From assembly GCF_028561565.1 (NCBI RefSeq), contig NZ_JAQQTE010000001.1, positions 763,066 to 827,065 on the forward strand: 64,000 bases of DNA, written 5' to 3'. The position numbers and the translations under genes are program-made. Of this stretch, positions 16,972 through 25,803 are shown piece by piece. The notes beneath the pieces were generated by a model. It was not told the origin of the DNA. It made no database searches and worked only from the letters and a program-made list of their open reading frames with translations. The stretch's first letter is position 1. Every line of letters starts with the position of its first letter. Source of the DNA: Gilvibacter sediminis (GTDB lineage: Bacteria; Bacteroidota; Bacteroidia; Flavobacteriales; Flavobacteriaceae).

Positions 16972-18207
16972 TTAAATAAGCATTTGCTGTGCGCGTTTTA
17001 CTCCAGCTACCAATCGATCAATTTCCTCGGTAGTGTTGTAAAATGAAAAGGACGCTCGTACGGTCCCTGGAATCTTATAGAAGTCCATAATGGGCTGCGC
17101 ACAGTGGTGTCCGGTTCGCACTGCTATACCTAATTTGTCAAGAATGGTGCCAACATCATACGGATGCACGCCCTCTAAATTAAAAGAAATAACTGAGGTC
17201 TTTGCTTTTGTCGTTCCATAAATACGTAATCCTGGAATGGTCAAAAGCTGCTCGGTTCCGTATTCTAATAATTCATTCTCGTAATCTGCAATAGCTTGCA
17301 AGCCAATGGAATTTAGGTAGTCAATGGCAATTCCAAAAGCAATTCCGCCAGACACATTGGGTGTACCGGCTTCAAATTTGTGTGGCAATTCTGCATAGGT
17401 GGTCTTTTCAAAGGTCACCTCCTTGATCATCTCACCGCCTCCTTGATAAGGAGGAAGTTTGTTGAGCCAAGATTCCTTGCCGTATAGGAAACCAATTCCT
17501 GTTGGTCCGCACATTTTGTGTGCAGAACTCACGTAGAAATCGGCGTCTAATTCTTGTACATCCACACTTTGGTGCGCGCAAGATTGTGCTCCATCAATCA
17601 ATACCGCTGCTCCGTGCTCATGCGCTTGGGCAATGATCTCCTTTACAGGATTGATCGTCCCTAACGCATTGGAAATATGATTGACAAAAACCAGTTTGGT
17701 GTTGTTGTTCAAAAGCGCCTGATAATCTTCCATGATCAAGGTTCCGTCCTCGTTCATTGGAATTACCTTTAAGCTCGCTCCAGTGCGTTCACAAAGCATT
17801 TGCCACGGGACAATATTGGAGTGGTGTTCCATGGCAGAGACCAAGATCTCATCACCGCTTTTAAGCAAATGACTAAAACCATTGGCCACAATATTGATGC
17901 TGTGCGTGGTTCCCGAAGTGAAGATCACTTCGTGTTGTTTTTCTGCCCCGATGAATTTCTGAATCTTTTTACGTGCAGCCTCATAAGCATCTGTAGCCTC
18001 TTGTGATAGGGCGTGTACACCGCGGTGAATATTCGCGTTGTAATTGCTGTAGTAGTCTACAATACTGTCAATGACCACTTGTGGTTTTTGAGACGTGGCG
18101 GCGTTGTCAAAATAGACCAAAGGATAACCGTTTACCTCGCGCTGAAGAATAGGAAACTCTTTGCGGATAGCAGTTACATCAAAGGGTATTTTGGCTGTTT
18201 GATTCAT
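16972..18207 (-). CDS. sufS: Cysteine desulfurase SufS
   Basis: 411 residues, class V aminotransferase fold. PLP-binding Lys231 is in SSAHKMCGPTG, and the persulfide-forming Cys369 is in RTGHHCAQPIMDFY, the arrangement of group II (SufS) desulfurases, which need SufE. It mobilises sulfur from cysteine for cluster assembly. Follows sufD by 19 bp. Confidence 0.97.
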   Translation of the reverse strand: MNQTAKIPFDVTAIRKEFPILQREVNGYPLVYFDNAATSQKPQVVIDSIVDYYSNYNANIHRGVHALSQEATDAYEAARKKIQKFIGAEKQHEVIFTSGTTHSINIVANGFSHLLKSGDEILVSAMEHHSNIVPWQMLCERTGASLKVIPMNEDGTLIMEDYQALLNNNTKLVFVNHISNALGTINPVKEIIAQAHEHGAAVLIDGAQSCAHQSVDVQELDADFYVSSAHKMCGPTGIGFLYGKESWLNKLPPYQGGGEMIKEVTFEKTTYAELPHKFEAGTPNVSGGIAFGIAIDYLNSIGLQAIADYENELLEYGTEQLLTIPGLRIYGTTKAKTSVISFNLEGVHPYDVGTILDKLGIAVRTGHHCAQPIMDFYKIPGTVRASFSFYNTTEEIDRLVAGVKRAQQMLI

Positions 18208-18226
18208 CTAAATTTAGGGCTATATA

Positions 18227-19540
18227 TTACAGATCAAATCCGAGTTGAACGCCAATCTTGTCAGCGATCAATCCGTTGATTCTATTTTTCAGTTCTGGGA
18301 TCTTTACACTTTCTAAAACGTTGTTAGCAAAGGCGTACATCAAAAGAGCATTGGCTTCTTTCTTCCCAATTCCGCGTGAACGTAGATAGAAAAGTGCATC
18401 TTCATCCAACTGTCCAATGGTACAACCGTGAGAACATTTTACATCATCTGCAAAGATCTCTAACTGTGGCTTGGCGTTGATCGTTGCCTTGTCACTGATC
18501 AAGATATTGTTGTTCTGCTGGAAGGCATCGATTTTCTGAGCGATCTTATCTACCATCACTTTACCGTTGAATACACCCACTGCAGAATCGTCATAGATTC
18601 CTTTGTAGTCTTGATGACTTTCACAGTTTGGTGACTGGTGATGTACCAAAGTAGAGTGGTCCACGTGCTGCTTCTTCTCAATAATGGTCACCCCTTTCAA
18701 GGTAGAATCACAGTGCTGTCCTTGCTGGTAGAAGTTCAGGTTGTTTCTGATCAGTTTTCCACCAAAAGAGAAGGTGTGTACACGGCAGTTGCTGTCTCGC
18801 TCTTGCTTGATGTAAGTGCTGTCAATTAGAGAAGCGGTCTCTACATCGTTCTGTACTTTGTAATAATCAATATATGCGCGCTTTTCAGCAAAGATCTCTG
18901 TGACCGAATTGGTCAAGATAGGATGCTCTGCTAAGCTTTGATGTCGCTCAATGATCTGCACATGTGCGTTCTCACCAACGACTATCAAGTTACGCGGTTG
19001 GATCATCAGTGCAGCTTCACTACCTGTAGCAAAGTTGATGATCTCAATAGGTTTTTCTACTTCTTTGTGCGCCGGAATAAAGATGTAAGCACCCTCTTTG
19101 GCAAAGGCCGTATTGAGTGAGGTGATGCTGTCCGTTTCCGCAGCTTTGTTGAAATAAGCTTCAATTACCGGACGGTATTTGTCTTTACTCAATGCTGAAG
19201 ACAGTAGACAAACATCAATACCCTCGTGTGTGGTCTCAGACAAGAAAGAGGAGTAAACACCATCTACAAAAACAACTTTGTAGGTATCTACATCATGCAA
19301 GAAGTATTGCTTCACATTCTTGTACTCCAAAGTGTTTGACTTCTTTGGAAAAACGGTGTAGTCCGCTTTGAGCATTTTGTCAAGCGGCGTGTATTTCCAA
19401 GCTTCGTGCTTGCGCGTCGGGAAGCCTGTATTCTCAAAGTTCTTTATGGCTGCAGAACGGATATCATGAATCAAGTGCTCTTGATCCAACGAATCCTCAT
19501 AGGCCATATAAGAAGAGATCAATTTATCTTTTAAACTCAT
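18227..19540 (-). CDS. sufD: Fe-S scaffold subunit SufD
   Basis: 437 residues. The C-terminal half shows the SufB/SufD beta-helix repeat with ADDVKCSHGCTIGQLDEDALFYLRSRGI, where the Cys-His pair of SufD is present. N-terminal segment FENTGFPTRKHEAWKYT is typical. With SufB and SufC it forms the scaffold on which clusters are built. Separated from sufC by 2 bp. Confidence 0.97.
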   Translation of the reverse strand: MSLKDKLISSYMAYEDSLDQEHLIHDIRSAAIKNFENTGFPTRKHEAWKYTPLDKMLKADYTVFPKKSNTLEYKNVKQYFLHDVDTYKVVFVDGVYSSFLSETTHEGIDVCLLSSALSKDKYRPVIEAYFNKAAETDSITSLNTAFAKEGAYIFIPAHKEVEKPIEIINFATGSEAALMIQPRNLIVVGENAHVQIIERHQSLAEHPILTNSVTEIFAEKRAYIDYYKVQNDVETASLIDSTYIKQERDSNCRVHTFSFGGKLIRNNLNFYQQGQHCDSTLKGVTIIEKKQHVDHSTLVHHQSPNCESHQDYKGIYDDSAVGVFNGKVMVDKIAQKIDAFQQNNNILISDKATINAKPQLEIFADDVKCSHGCTIGQLDEDALFYLRSRGIGKKEANALLMYAFANNVLESVKIPELKNRINGLIADKIGVQLGFDL

Positions 19541-19542
19541 CC

Positions 19543-20298
19543 TTAAGCCGTTTTAACTTCTTCTTTGATCCAGTCGTATCCTTTCTCTTCTAGCTTAAGG
19601 GCTAAATCCTTGTCTCCAGACTTTACGATCTTCCCATCCATGAGTACGTGTACTTTGTCTGGTACGATATAGTCCAAAAGACGCTGGTAGTGCGTAATGA
19701 CCAATACGGCATTGTTTTCACTGCGGAGTTTATTCACTCCGTTTGCAACAATGCGCAAGGCATCGATATCCAAACCAGAATCGGTCTCATCCAAAATAGC
19801 CAACTTAGGTTCAAGCATTGCCATTTGGAAGATCTCGTTACGCTTTTTCTCACCTCCTGAGAATCCTTCGTTCAAAGAACGGGATAGGAACTTGCGGTCA
19901 ATCTCTAACAAGGCCGCTTTTTCTCGGATCTTCTTCAACATCTCCGCAGCAGGCATCTCTTCCATGCCTTGAGCTTTGCGTGTTTCATTGATGGCGGTCT
20001 TCACAAAGTTGGTTACCGATACTCCCGGAATCTCTACTGGATACTGGAAAGAAAGGAACACCCCGTGATGGGCGCGCTCTTCTGGATCCAATTCTGAAAT
20101 ATCTTCTCCTTCTAACAGTAAGTTGCCTTCTGTCATTTCATAGTCCTCGTTTCCTGCAATCACAGAGGCCAAGGTACTTTTTCCAGAACCGTTTGGACCC
20201 ATGATAGCGTGTACCTCTCCGGCACCGATCTGCAGGTCAATTCCTTTTAGAATGTCTTTGTCTTCTACACTTGCGTGCAAATTTTCTATCTGTAACAT
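19543..20298 (-). CDS. sufC: Fe-S assembly ATPase SufC
   Basis: Start set at ATG 20298 (251 residues, [17 protein letters not shown]); an ATG seven codons earlier lies inside the preceding lipoprotein gene. ABC-type ATPase with Walker [10 protein letters not shown] (34-42), signature [15 protein letters not shown] and Walker [13 protein letters not shown]. It drives SufBCD conformational change. The start follows the lipoprotein stop almost without gap. Confidence 0.97.
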   Translation of the reverse strand: MLQIENLHASVEDKDILKGIDLQIGAGEVHAIMGPNGSGKSTLASVIAGNEDYEMTEGNLLLEGEDISELDPEERAHHGVFLSFQYPVEIPGVSVTNFVKTAINETRKAQGMEEMPAAEMLKKIREKAALLEIDRKFLSRSLNEGFSGGEKKRNEIFQMAMLEPKLAILDETDSGLDIDALRIVANGVNKLRSENNAVLVITHYQRLLDYIVPDKVHVLMDGKIVKSGDKDLALKLEEKGYDWIKEEVKTA

Positions 20299-20299
20299 C

Positions 20300-20662
20300 T
20301 TACTGATTTGTTTCTTCAATTTCTATATCCGGTCCGACAGACGTCGGGCTTACTTCTACAATTCTCTTTATGGTCAAGATGGAATCCCAACCCTCTGTAT
20401 TGGCAGGTTTTGCTTCTACCACAGCTTCCAGGGTAACCGGAACCATGTCAAAAGGAGTCTTTTGCCAATTAGCAGCTTTGGTGGCTAGCTCTTGGGTCAT
20501 TGCATCGTTTTTGACGGTATACATAACCTCATTCACTTCCAATACTGCGTTGTCTTCAAAAAGCAAAAAGTTGCCTTTATATGTTTTTGTATCTGTCGAT
20601 TGCTCATCAGCACAGCTGGCCAGAAGAGCGAAAACGAAAAATAGGGTGGCTAGTTTTCTCAT
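20300..20662 (-). CDS. Small lipoprotein of unknown function between sufB and sufC
   Basis: 120 residues. Signal peptide with lipobox LLASC (Cys17), then about 100 residues. The pattern [18 protein letters not shown] ... [13 protein letters not shown] ... [12 protein letters not shown] suggests a small OB-like beta-barrel, reminding me of the C-terminal domain of NlpE (weak inference by eye). Tightly packed: 2 bp after sufB and touching sufC, so cotranscribed with both. No homologue named with confidence. Confidence 0.75.
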   Translation of the reverse strand: MRKLATLFFVFALLASCADEQSTDTKTYKGNFLLFEDNAVLEVNEVMYTVKNDAMTQELATKAANWQKTPFDMVPVTLEAVVEAKPANTEGWDSILTIKRIVEVSPTSVGPDIEIEETNQ

Positions 20663-20664
20663 GC

Positions 20665-22113
20665 TTATCCGACTGAGCCTTCAAGGCTGATTTCTAATAA
20701 TTTCTGAGCTTCCACAGCAAATTCCATCGGAAGTTTGTTCAAAACTTCCTTACTGAATCCGTTCACGATAAGCGCAATCGCCTTTTCGGTGTCAATACCG
20801 CGTTGGTTACAGTAAAAGATCTGGTCTTCCCCGATCTTACTCGTAGTAGCCTCGTGTTCTATGGTTGCTGATTTGTTCTTCGCCTCAATGTACGGGAAGG
20901 TATGTGCTCCACACTCGTTACCCATTAGCAGCGAGTCACACTGCGAGAAGTTACGCGCATTCTCTGCTCTGGAATTGATCTGCACCAATCCGCGATACGA
21001 GTTCTGCGATTTTCCAGCAGAGATTCCTTTGGAGATGATCGTACTGCGGGTGTTTTTCCCAAGGTGGATCATTTTGGTTCCTGTATCTGCCTGCTGGTAG
21101 TTGTTGGTTACAGCGATGGAGTAGAATTCTCCAATCGAGTTGTTTCCTTTAAGCACACAGCTTGGGTATTTCCAGGTTACTGCAGATCCAGTCTCTACCT
21201 GTGTCCAGCTGATCTTGGCATTAGTTTCACAAAGTCCACGCTTGGTCACAAAGTTGAAAACTCCACCCTTTCCGTCTTTTCCTCCAGGATACCAGTTTTG
21301 TACGGTGCTGTACTTAATTTCTGCATCATCCAAGGCAATGAGCTCGACCACTGCGGCATGCAATTGGTTCTCATCACGCGAAGGCGCTGTACACCCTTCC
21401 AAATAACTTACGTAAGAACCTTCATCAGCGATAACCAGCGTTCTTTCAAACTGTCCGGTTCCGGCCTGATTGATTCTAAAGTAGGTGGAAAGCTCCATTG
21501 GGCATCGAACACCCTTTGGGATGTAACAGAAGGATCCGTCACTAAATACTGCCGAATTCAAAGCGGCGTAGAAGTTGTCTCGCTGTGGCACCACAGATCC
21601 GATGTACTTCTTTACTAGTTCTGGATGCTCTTGGATGGCTTCTGAGATGGAACAGAAAATAATTCCCTTCTCGGCCAAAGTCTCTTTGAAAGTTGTTGCT
21701 ACAGAAACGGAGTCCATAACGATGTCCACGGCAACTCCGGCAAGCTTCTTTTGCTCTTCCAAGGAGATCCCGAGCTTGTTGAAAGTCTCCAACAATTCTG
21801 GATCTACTTCATCCAAGCTCTCGTATTTAGCCTTCTTTGCAGGAGCCGAATAGTAAGAGATGGCTTGAAAATCGGGTTTGTCGTAGTTCACATTGGCCCA
21901 TTCTGGCTCTTCCATTTCCTGCCAATAACGGAAAGCCTCTAGACGCCATTCGGTCATCCATTCGGGCTCTTCCTTCTTTTTAGAAATGGCGCGAACAATA
22001 TCTTCGTTCAATCCCACTGGAAAGGTATCGGACTCAATATCGGTGTAGAATCCGTACTCGTACTCTTTGGTCTCGAGTTCCTTTTTTAAATCGTCTTCAG
22101 TAAACTTATTCAT
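20665..22113 (-). CDS. sufB: Fe-S scaffold subunit SufB
   Basis: 482 residues, close to the usual SufB length. Recognisable from the N-terminal [20 protein letters not shown], the central [21 protein letters not shown] and the core [45 protein letters not shown]. The Cys in GCTAP corresponds to the core cysteine of SufB. 18 bp downstream of sufA. Confidence 0.98.
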   Translation of the reverse strand: MNKFTEDDLKKELETKEYEYGFYTDIESDTFPVGLNEDIVRAISKKKEEPEWMTEWRLEAFRYWQEMEEPEWANVNYDKPDFQAISYYSAPAKKAKYESLDEVDPELLETFNKLGISLEEQKKLAGVAVDIVMDSVSVATTFKETLAEKGIIFCSISEAIQEHPELVKKYIGSVVPQRDNFYAALNSAVFSDGSFCYIPKGVRCPMELSTYFRINQAGTGQFERTLVIADEGSYVSYLEGCTAPSRDENQLHAAVVELIALDDAEIKYSTVQNWYPGGKDGKGGVFNFVTKRGLCETNAKISWTQVETGSAVTWKYPSCVLKGNNSIGEFYSIAVTNNYQQADTGTKMIHLGKNTRSTIISKGISAGKSQNSYRGLVQINSRAENARNFSQCDSLLMGNECGAHTFPYIEAKNKSATIEHEATTSKIGEDQIFYCNQRGIDTEKAIALIVNGFSKEVLNKLPMEFAVEAQKLLEISLEGSVG

Positions 22114-22131
22114 GGATTGATTGCTTAAAAA

Positions 22132-22461
22132 TTAGAGCGAAAAGCTTTCTCCGCAGCCACAGGTTCTGTTAGCGTTGGGGTTATTGAATACAAAGCCTTT
22201 GCCGTTGAGTCCTCCGCTGTATTCCAAGGTGGTTCCCACCAAGTACAGGAAGCTGCGCTTGTCTACCAATATGCGAACAGCGTTGTCTTCAAAGATTTTG
22301 TCTTCATCTGCTTTGCTGTTGTCAAATTTGAGTTCGTAGGACAAGCCAGAACAGCCACCACTTTTCACGCCTACGCGCACAAAATCTGTGGTAGCATTAA
22401 AGCCCTCTTCTTGCATGAGTTGGGCCAGTTTGGTTTTTGCTATATCACTTACTTTGATCAT
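22132..22461 (-). CDS. sufA: HesB/IscA-type Fe-S carrier (SufA-like)
   Basis: 109 residues with the three conserved cysteines of A-type carriers: Cys37 in KSGGCSGLSYEL and Cys101/Cys103 in RTCGCGESF. First gene of the suf operon, with a clear -7 box 30 bp upstream. A-type proteins deliver assembled clusters to targets. The name sufA reflects its operon position; erpA-like function is equally possible. Confidence 0.93.
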   Translation of the reverse strand: MIKVSDIAKTKLAQLMQEEGFNATTDFVRVGVKSGGCSGLSYELKFDNSKADEDKIFEDNAVRILVDKRSFLYLVGTTLEYSGGLNGKGFVFNNPNANRTCGCGESFSL

Positions 22462-22490
22462 TCCTCTATAGACTGATTGTAAATTGTATG

Positions 22491-22498
22491 CAAATATA
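22491..22498 (-). promoter_or_regulatory. -7 box of the suf operon
   Basis: Minus-strand TATATTTG (22498-22491), full TAnnTTTG match, 30 nt before sufA. An A/T-rich TTAAA block lies 18-20 nt further upstream in place of a perfect -33 TTG. I see no obvious IscR-type palindrome in the 115-bp gap. Confidence 0.55.
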
Positions 22499-22576
22499 CG
22501 GCAAAACGCGCTGTGTTTAACGTTTTAACATATTATTAAAACGCATGGAATAATAAGGGTTTTCGATGATTCTGAC

Positions 22577-23659
22577 CTAGAATTCTGCGAAGCGTTCGTC
22601 GAAGATAAAATTGTCGTCTGTCAGGGTTTTTAGAAAGGCGATGATCTGGGCTTTTTCTGCCTCCGTCAAAGGGATTCCCAAACTGCCGTCAGCGTTTCTT
22701 AGCAGCGGATCTAAAGTTGGGCTGTCAACAATTCCGTCGGAATAATGATCCAATACAGCCTCCAGATCTGGAATCCGACCGTCATGCATATAGGGGAAAG
22801 TCGCCTCAATATTGCGGAGGCTCGGCACCTTAAACTTTAGGCTATCGCTCGGCTGTCCCGTCACGCGAAAACGCCCGACATCATTGAATTCAGGGTCAAT
22901 GCTCAGGCCATTGTTTCTATAGGTCTGATCCGTTTGTAATACACCAGAATGACAACTGGAACACTTGGCTTCAAAGAGGCCTAAACCAGCTGTTTCGTCT
23001 GTGGTGAGGGTAGTGCCATCATTGCGTAAAAAGCGGTCGTACTTACTGTCTGCAGACACCATCATGAGCATGAATTGAGACAACGCCTTGAGAATATTAT
23101 CAGGATCTATTTGCCCATTTTCAAAGGCCGCAGCAAACATTTCAACATACTCAGGATCTTGACTCAAGGTGGTCACAATATTGTTAAAGCTGTTGTTCAT
23201 CTCTACTTCCGCAGTGATGGGTATAATAGGCTGCGCATCCAAGTGCCCAGCAGCGCCGTCCCAAGTGAATTCTTCCATAAAAGCCAAGTTATGAAGCGGT
23301 TGTGCATTGCGTTTTCCAATAGCACCGTTCACACCGTGACTCGTAATGTGAGTGTGATGGGTAAAGGCAAAGGCTTGTATGTGACAGAATCCGCAGGAAA
23401 CTACGCCATCAGAGGCCAAACGGCCATCGTAAAACAGCTTTTTACCCAGCACAAAACCGTTTTGAGTAGGTGGGTTTTGGCTCAGGTCATAAGTGAGGTC
23501 AGGGAAGTAATCCGGAATCTCTAGATTGAGCGCTACATCTACTTCTAAGGTCTCCTCTAAAGGATCATCGGCCATCGGTGCATCCTCATAGGGCTCGTTC
23601 TCCCCACAGGCGCTCAAAAGCACAACTAGAAATAATATGTAAAACTGTTTGATCATCAT
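22577..23659 (-). CDS. Di-heme cytochrome c peroxidase family lipoprotein, MbnH-like
   Basis: 360 residues with lipobox LLSAC (Cys18). Two c-type heme motifs are visible, CGFCH (89-93) and CSSCH (233-237), and FPYMHDGR (288-295) carries the candidate sixth ligand (Tyr290 or Met291) as in the MauG/bCcP superfamily. It starts directly at the stop codon of the MbnP-like gene. In methanotrophs MbnH is a di-heme MauG-like enzyme that oxidises a tryptophan of its partner MbnP to kynurenine; the pairing here suggests the same kind of chemistry. A plain H2O2-scavenging peroxidase is the alternative. Confidence 0.9.
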   Translation of the reverse strand: MMIKQFYILFLVVLLSACGENEPYEDAPMADDPLEETLEVDVALNLEIPDYFPDLTYDLSQNPPTQNGFVLGKKLFYDGRLASDGVVSCGFCHIQAFAFTHHTHITSHGVNGAIGKRNAQPLHNLAFMEEFTWDGAAGHLDAQPIIPITAEVEMNNSFNNIVTTLSQDPEYVEMFAAAFENGQIDPDNILKALSQFMLMMVSADSKYDRFLRNDGTTLTTDETAGLGLFEAKCSSCHSGVLQTDQTYRNNGLSIDPEFNDVGRFRVTGQPSDSLKFKVPSLRNIEATFPYMHDGRIPDLEAVLDHYSDGIVDSPTLDPLLRNADGSLGIPLTEAEKAQIIAFLKTLTDDNFIFDERFAEF

Positions 23660-24409
23660 TTACTCGGCAGAAAATGCTGTTGAAATATTGCTTGCAATAA
23701 TTGGCGCATAAACAGGATCCACCTGAATGTCATCTTTCTCTTGCAATGAAAAATTCTGAAGGCCTGCATCAAAAATTCGGGCAACGTCAAAGATCAGATT
23801 TATATTGCTGGTATTATCGTTTACGGTGAAGTCCGTGGCTAGATCTAATTCAATGGTCTTGTAGTTGTCTAGCGTGGTTCCGTGAGATCCTACATGAATG
23901 ATAAAAGGCGCGTCGGTGGTGGTGTCAGTATCGTATTCACCTTCAAATTTGATGAATTTATATCCTGCTGACCAGCTCCAAAGCATGCCCGTCTCTTCTG
24001 CCGTTGGGATGAAATTATTAACCCCATTGAGCGGATAGTTGGATTGATCGACTCCAAAACCAAAACGGATTTTGTTGTATTTGCGGCCATCCACATCTGG
24101 GATGCTCAAAGTCTTGCTACCATTATCGGCCTCATTGACCACAAAATAGCTTTCACTTTGAGGCACCACAAATTCTTGTCCATTGGCGCCAATAAGCACA
24201 ATGTCACTGATGATGTATTTTAACTCATTTACACGATAAGAATCACCAGAGGCATTGGTATAGGTTTGTGAGGACAAGATCAGATCATTGCCCGCAACCT
24301 GATTTTTAAAAACGAGATTAACCTCCCCAGGCGCGGCCTGATTATCGTCAGATTTACAACTAATTAAAGCTGCAAGAGCAAAGGTTAAAAGCAATATTTT
24401 TTTCATCAT
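23660..24409 (-). CDS. MbnP-like copper-associated lipoprotein
   Basis: 249 residues, lipobox LISC (Cys18). Family features: VNELKYIISDIVLIGANG, IRFGFGVDQSNYP, MLWSWSAGYKFIKFEG and FIIHVGSHG. Trp144 and Trp146 lie in the conserved WSWxxGYKF stretch, and His172/His176 are candidate metal ligands. In MbnP of Methylosinus a Trp is converted to kynurenine by MbnH and the protein binds copper. The gene abuts the di-heme peroxidase and overlaps the upstream propeller lipoprotein by 4 bp. Residue assignment of the modified Trp is inference. Confidence 0.87.
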   Translation of the reverse strand: MMKKILLLTFALAALISCKSDDNQAAPGEVNLVFKNQVAGNDLILSSQTYTNASGDSYRVNELKYIISDIVLIGANGQEFVVPQSESYFVVNEADNGSKTLSIPDVDGRKYNKIRFGFGVDQSNYPLNGVNNFIPTAEETGMLWSWSAGYKFIKFEGEYDTDTTTDAPFIIHVGSHGTTLDNYKTIELDLATDFTVNDNTSNINLIFDVARIFDAGLQNFSLQEKDDIQVDPVYAPIIASNISTAFSAE

Positions 24410-25803
24410 TTATACTTTACAATCAAGGCGTCTTTTCCGCCTTTGTTTAAAATTATATCACCGTCGGAGCTGTCTGTATCGCCCACAACAATCAGCGCGT
24501 TGGCACCGATAGGAGCACAATCATTAAAGAGTTCAACCCCAGAACCGCCTACGCTGTCTTGCCAAACCAAGTCTCCAGAGGCTGTGGTCACAATCACCCA
24601 AGCATCGTTTTGACCTTGGTTGGTTCCGACTTGACCATCACTACTTCTGGTGGTTCCTGCCATAATGAGTTCTCCGGTACCCATTTGATTTACAGCGCGA
24701 GCCGATTCAAACAAGCTGCCACCGTAGCTCTCTTCCCAGAGGAAGTTTCCGCTACTGTCAAAAGCCACGGCCCAAAGGTCTGCGTTGCCTTTAGGAGAAG
24801 ATACATCGCCGTCTGCACTTCGGCTGTCGCCAACCATTACGTAGGTTCCAGGTGTTGATTCTATCAAGCCATAGGCAATGTCAATTTCAGAGCCGCCAAA
24901 GGATTTTTCCCAAACCAGGTCTCCGCTGTCGTTGATTTTTACCGCCCAGTAGTCATAACTACCTTTAGGACTAGAAATGTCAAAGTCATCACTTTCGGAG
25001 GCTCCAGTCATTAAAAATCCACCGTCTTGCGTTTGCAGTACTTGATAGCTTCTGTCATTATTTGTTCCGCCAAAGAATCTTCTCCAAATAAGTTGGCCGT
25101 TGGCATCTAAACGCATGCCCCAGAACTCTCCCACACCGTGTTTTGGCGCTGCGGATGGAGCGCTTGCAAATCCATCGTTTCCAGCGCCTCCACTGGCTGT
25201 AATGTCCAAAAAGCCGCTTACAAAATAGCCGCCGTCTGTCGTTTGAATCACGGAACTCGCCTGATCGCTGCCTGCAAAGCCATAACTCTGCTGCCATTGC
25301 AGATCACCGCTCGCTGAAAGTTTTACGATCCAATAGTCTTGAAAGCCTGCGTTTTCTGTAGCATCACCGTCAGCAGATCGGCTAAAACCGGCTATAGCGA
25401 AACCGCCATCGGCAGTTTCAATGATATCCGCGCCGCGATCATCGGCAGAGCCACCATAAGTTCGGCTCCAAACCATTGCGCCGTTAGCATCGAGCTTCAG
25501 AACCCAATAGTCGCTGTCTGTTGCAGTTTTATCCGTTATATCGCCGTCATTACTTTGAGTGTATCCCAAAACGGCAAAGCCTCCATCAGCAGTGGCAACC
25601 ACCGCATTTGCAATGTCATCTCCAGATCCACCATAAGTGAATTGCCAGTCTACTATTCCTTCAAAGTCGGGAGTTTGCCCACTGTCATCTGTAGTGTCAT
25701 CGGTTTGTCCACTGTCATCGGTATTGTCCGCAGGCAGATCGCTCTCGGAACAACTGTGTAGTCCAAAGACTAAAAATGCTATATACCAATACTTTCTGAT
25801 CAT
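24406..25803 (-). CDS. Beta-propeller lipoprotein with WxxxYGGSxxDxA repeats
   Basis: 465 residues. Lipoprotein signal (LHSC, Cys18) then a low-complexity linker repeating DDSGQT, then about seven repeats of roughly 55-60 residues of the form W..TYGGSGDD.A..VV.TADGGFAV.G.T.S.DGD, ending each blade with DYWVLKLDANG. This predicts a surface-anchored beta-propeller. Four-base overlap with the MbnP-like gene and direct contact with the choice-of-anchor B gene show a single operon. Ligand or enzymatic role unknown. Confidence 0.85.
   Translation of the reverse strand: MIRKYWYIAFLVFGLHSCSESDLPADNTDDSGQTDDTTDDSGQTPDFEGIVDWQFTYGGSGDDIANAVVATADGGFAVLGYTQSNDGDITDKTATDSDYWVLKLDANGAMVWSRTYGGSADDRGADIIETADGGFAIAGFSRSADGDATENAGFQDYWIVKLSASGDLQWQQSYGFAGSDQASSVIQTTDGGYFVSGFLDITASGGAGNDGFASAPSAAPKHGVGEFWGMRLDANGQLIWRRFFGGTNNDRSYQVLQTQDGGFLMTGASESDDFDISSPKGSYDYWAVKINDSGDLVWEKSFGGSEIDIAYGLIESTPGTYVMVGDSRSADGDVSSPKGNADLWAVAFDSSGNFLWEESYGGSLFESARAVNQMGTGELIMAGTTRSSDGQVGTNQGQNDAWVIVTTASGDLVWQDSVGGSGVELFNDCAPIGANALIVVGDTDSSDGDIILNKGGKDALIVKYK

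Noticed and set aside
21064..21618. A 184-codon plus-strand open frame opposite sufB
   Set aside because: Antisense to a highly conserved gene; the composition follows the sufB codon pattern.
25640..25740. Short repeats encoding DDSGQT in the propeller lipoprotein
   Set aside because: Typical low-complexity linker after a lipobox; not a genetic element.
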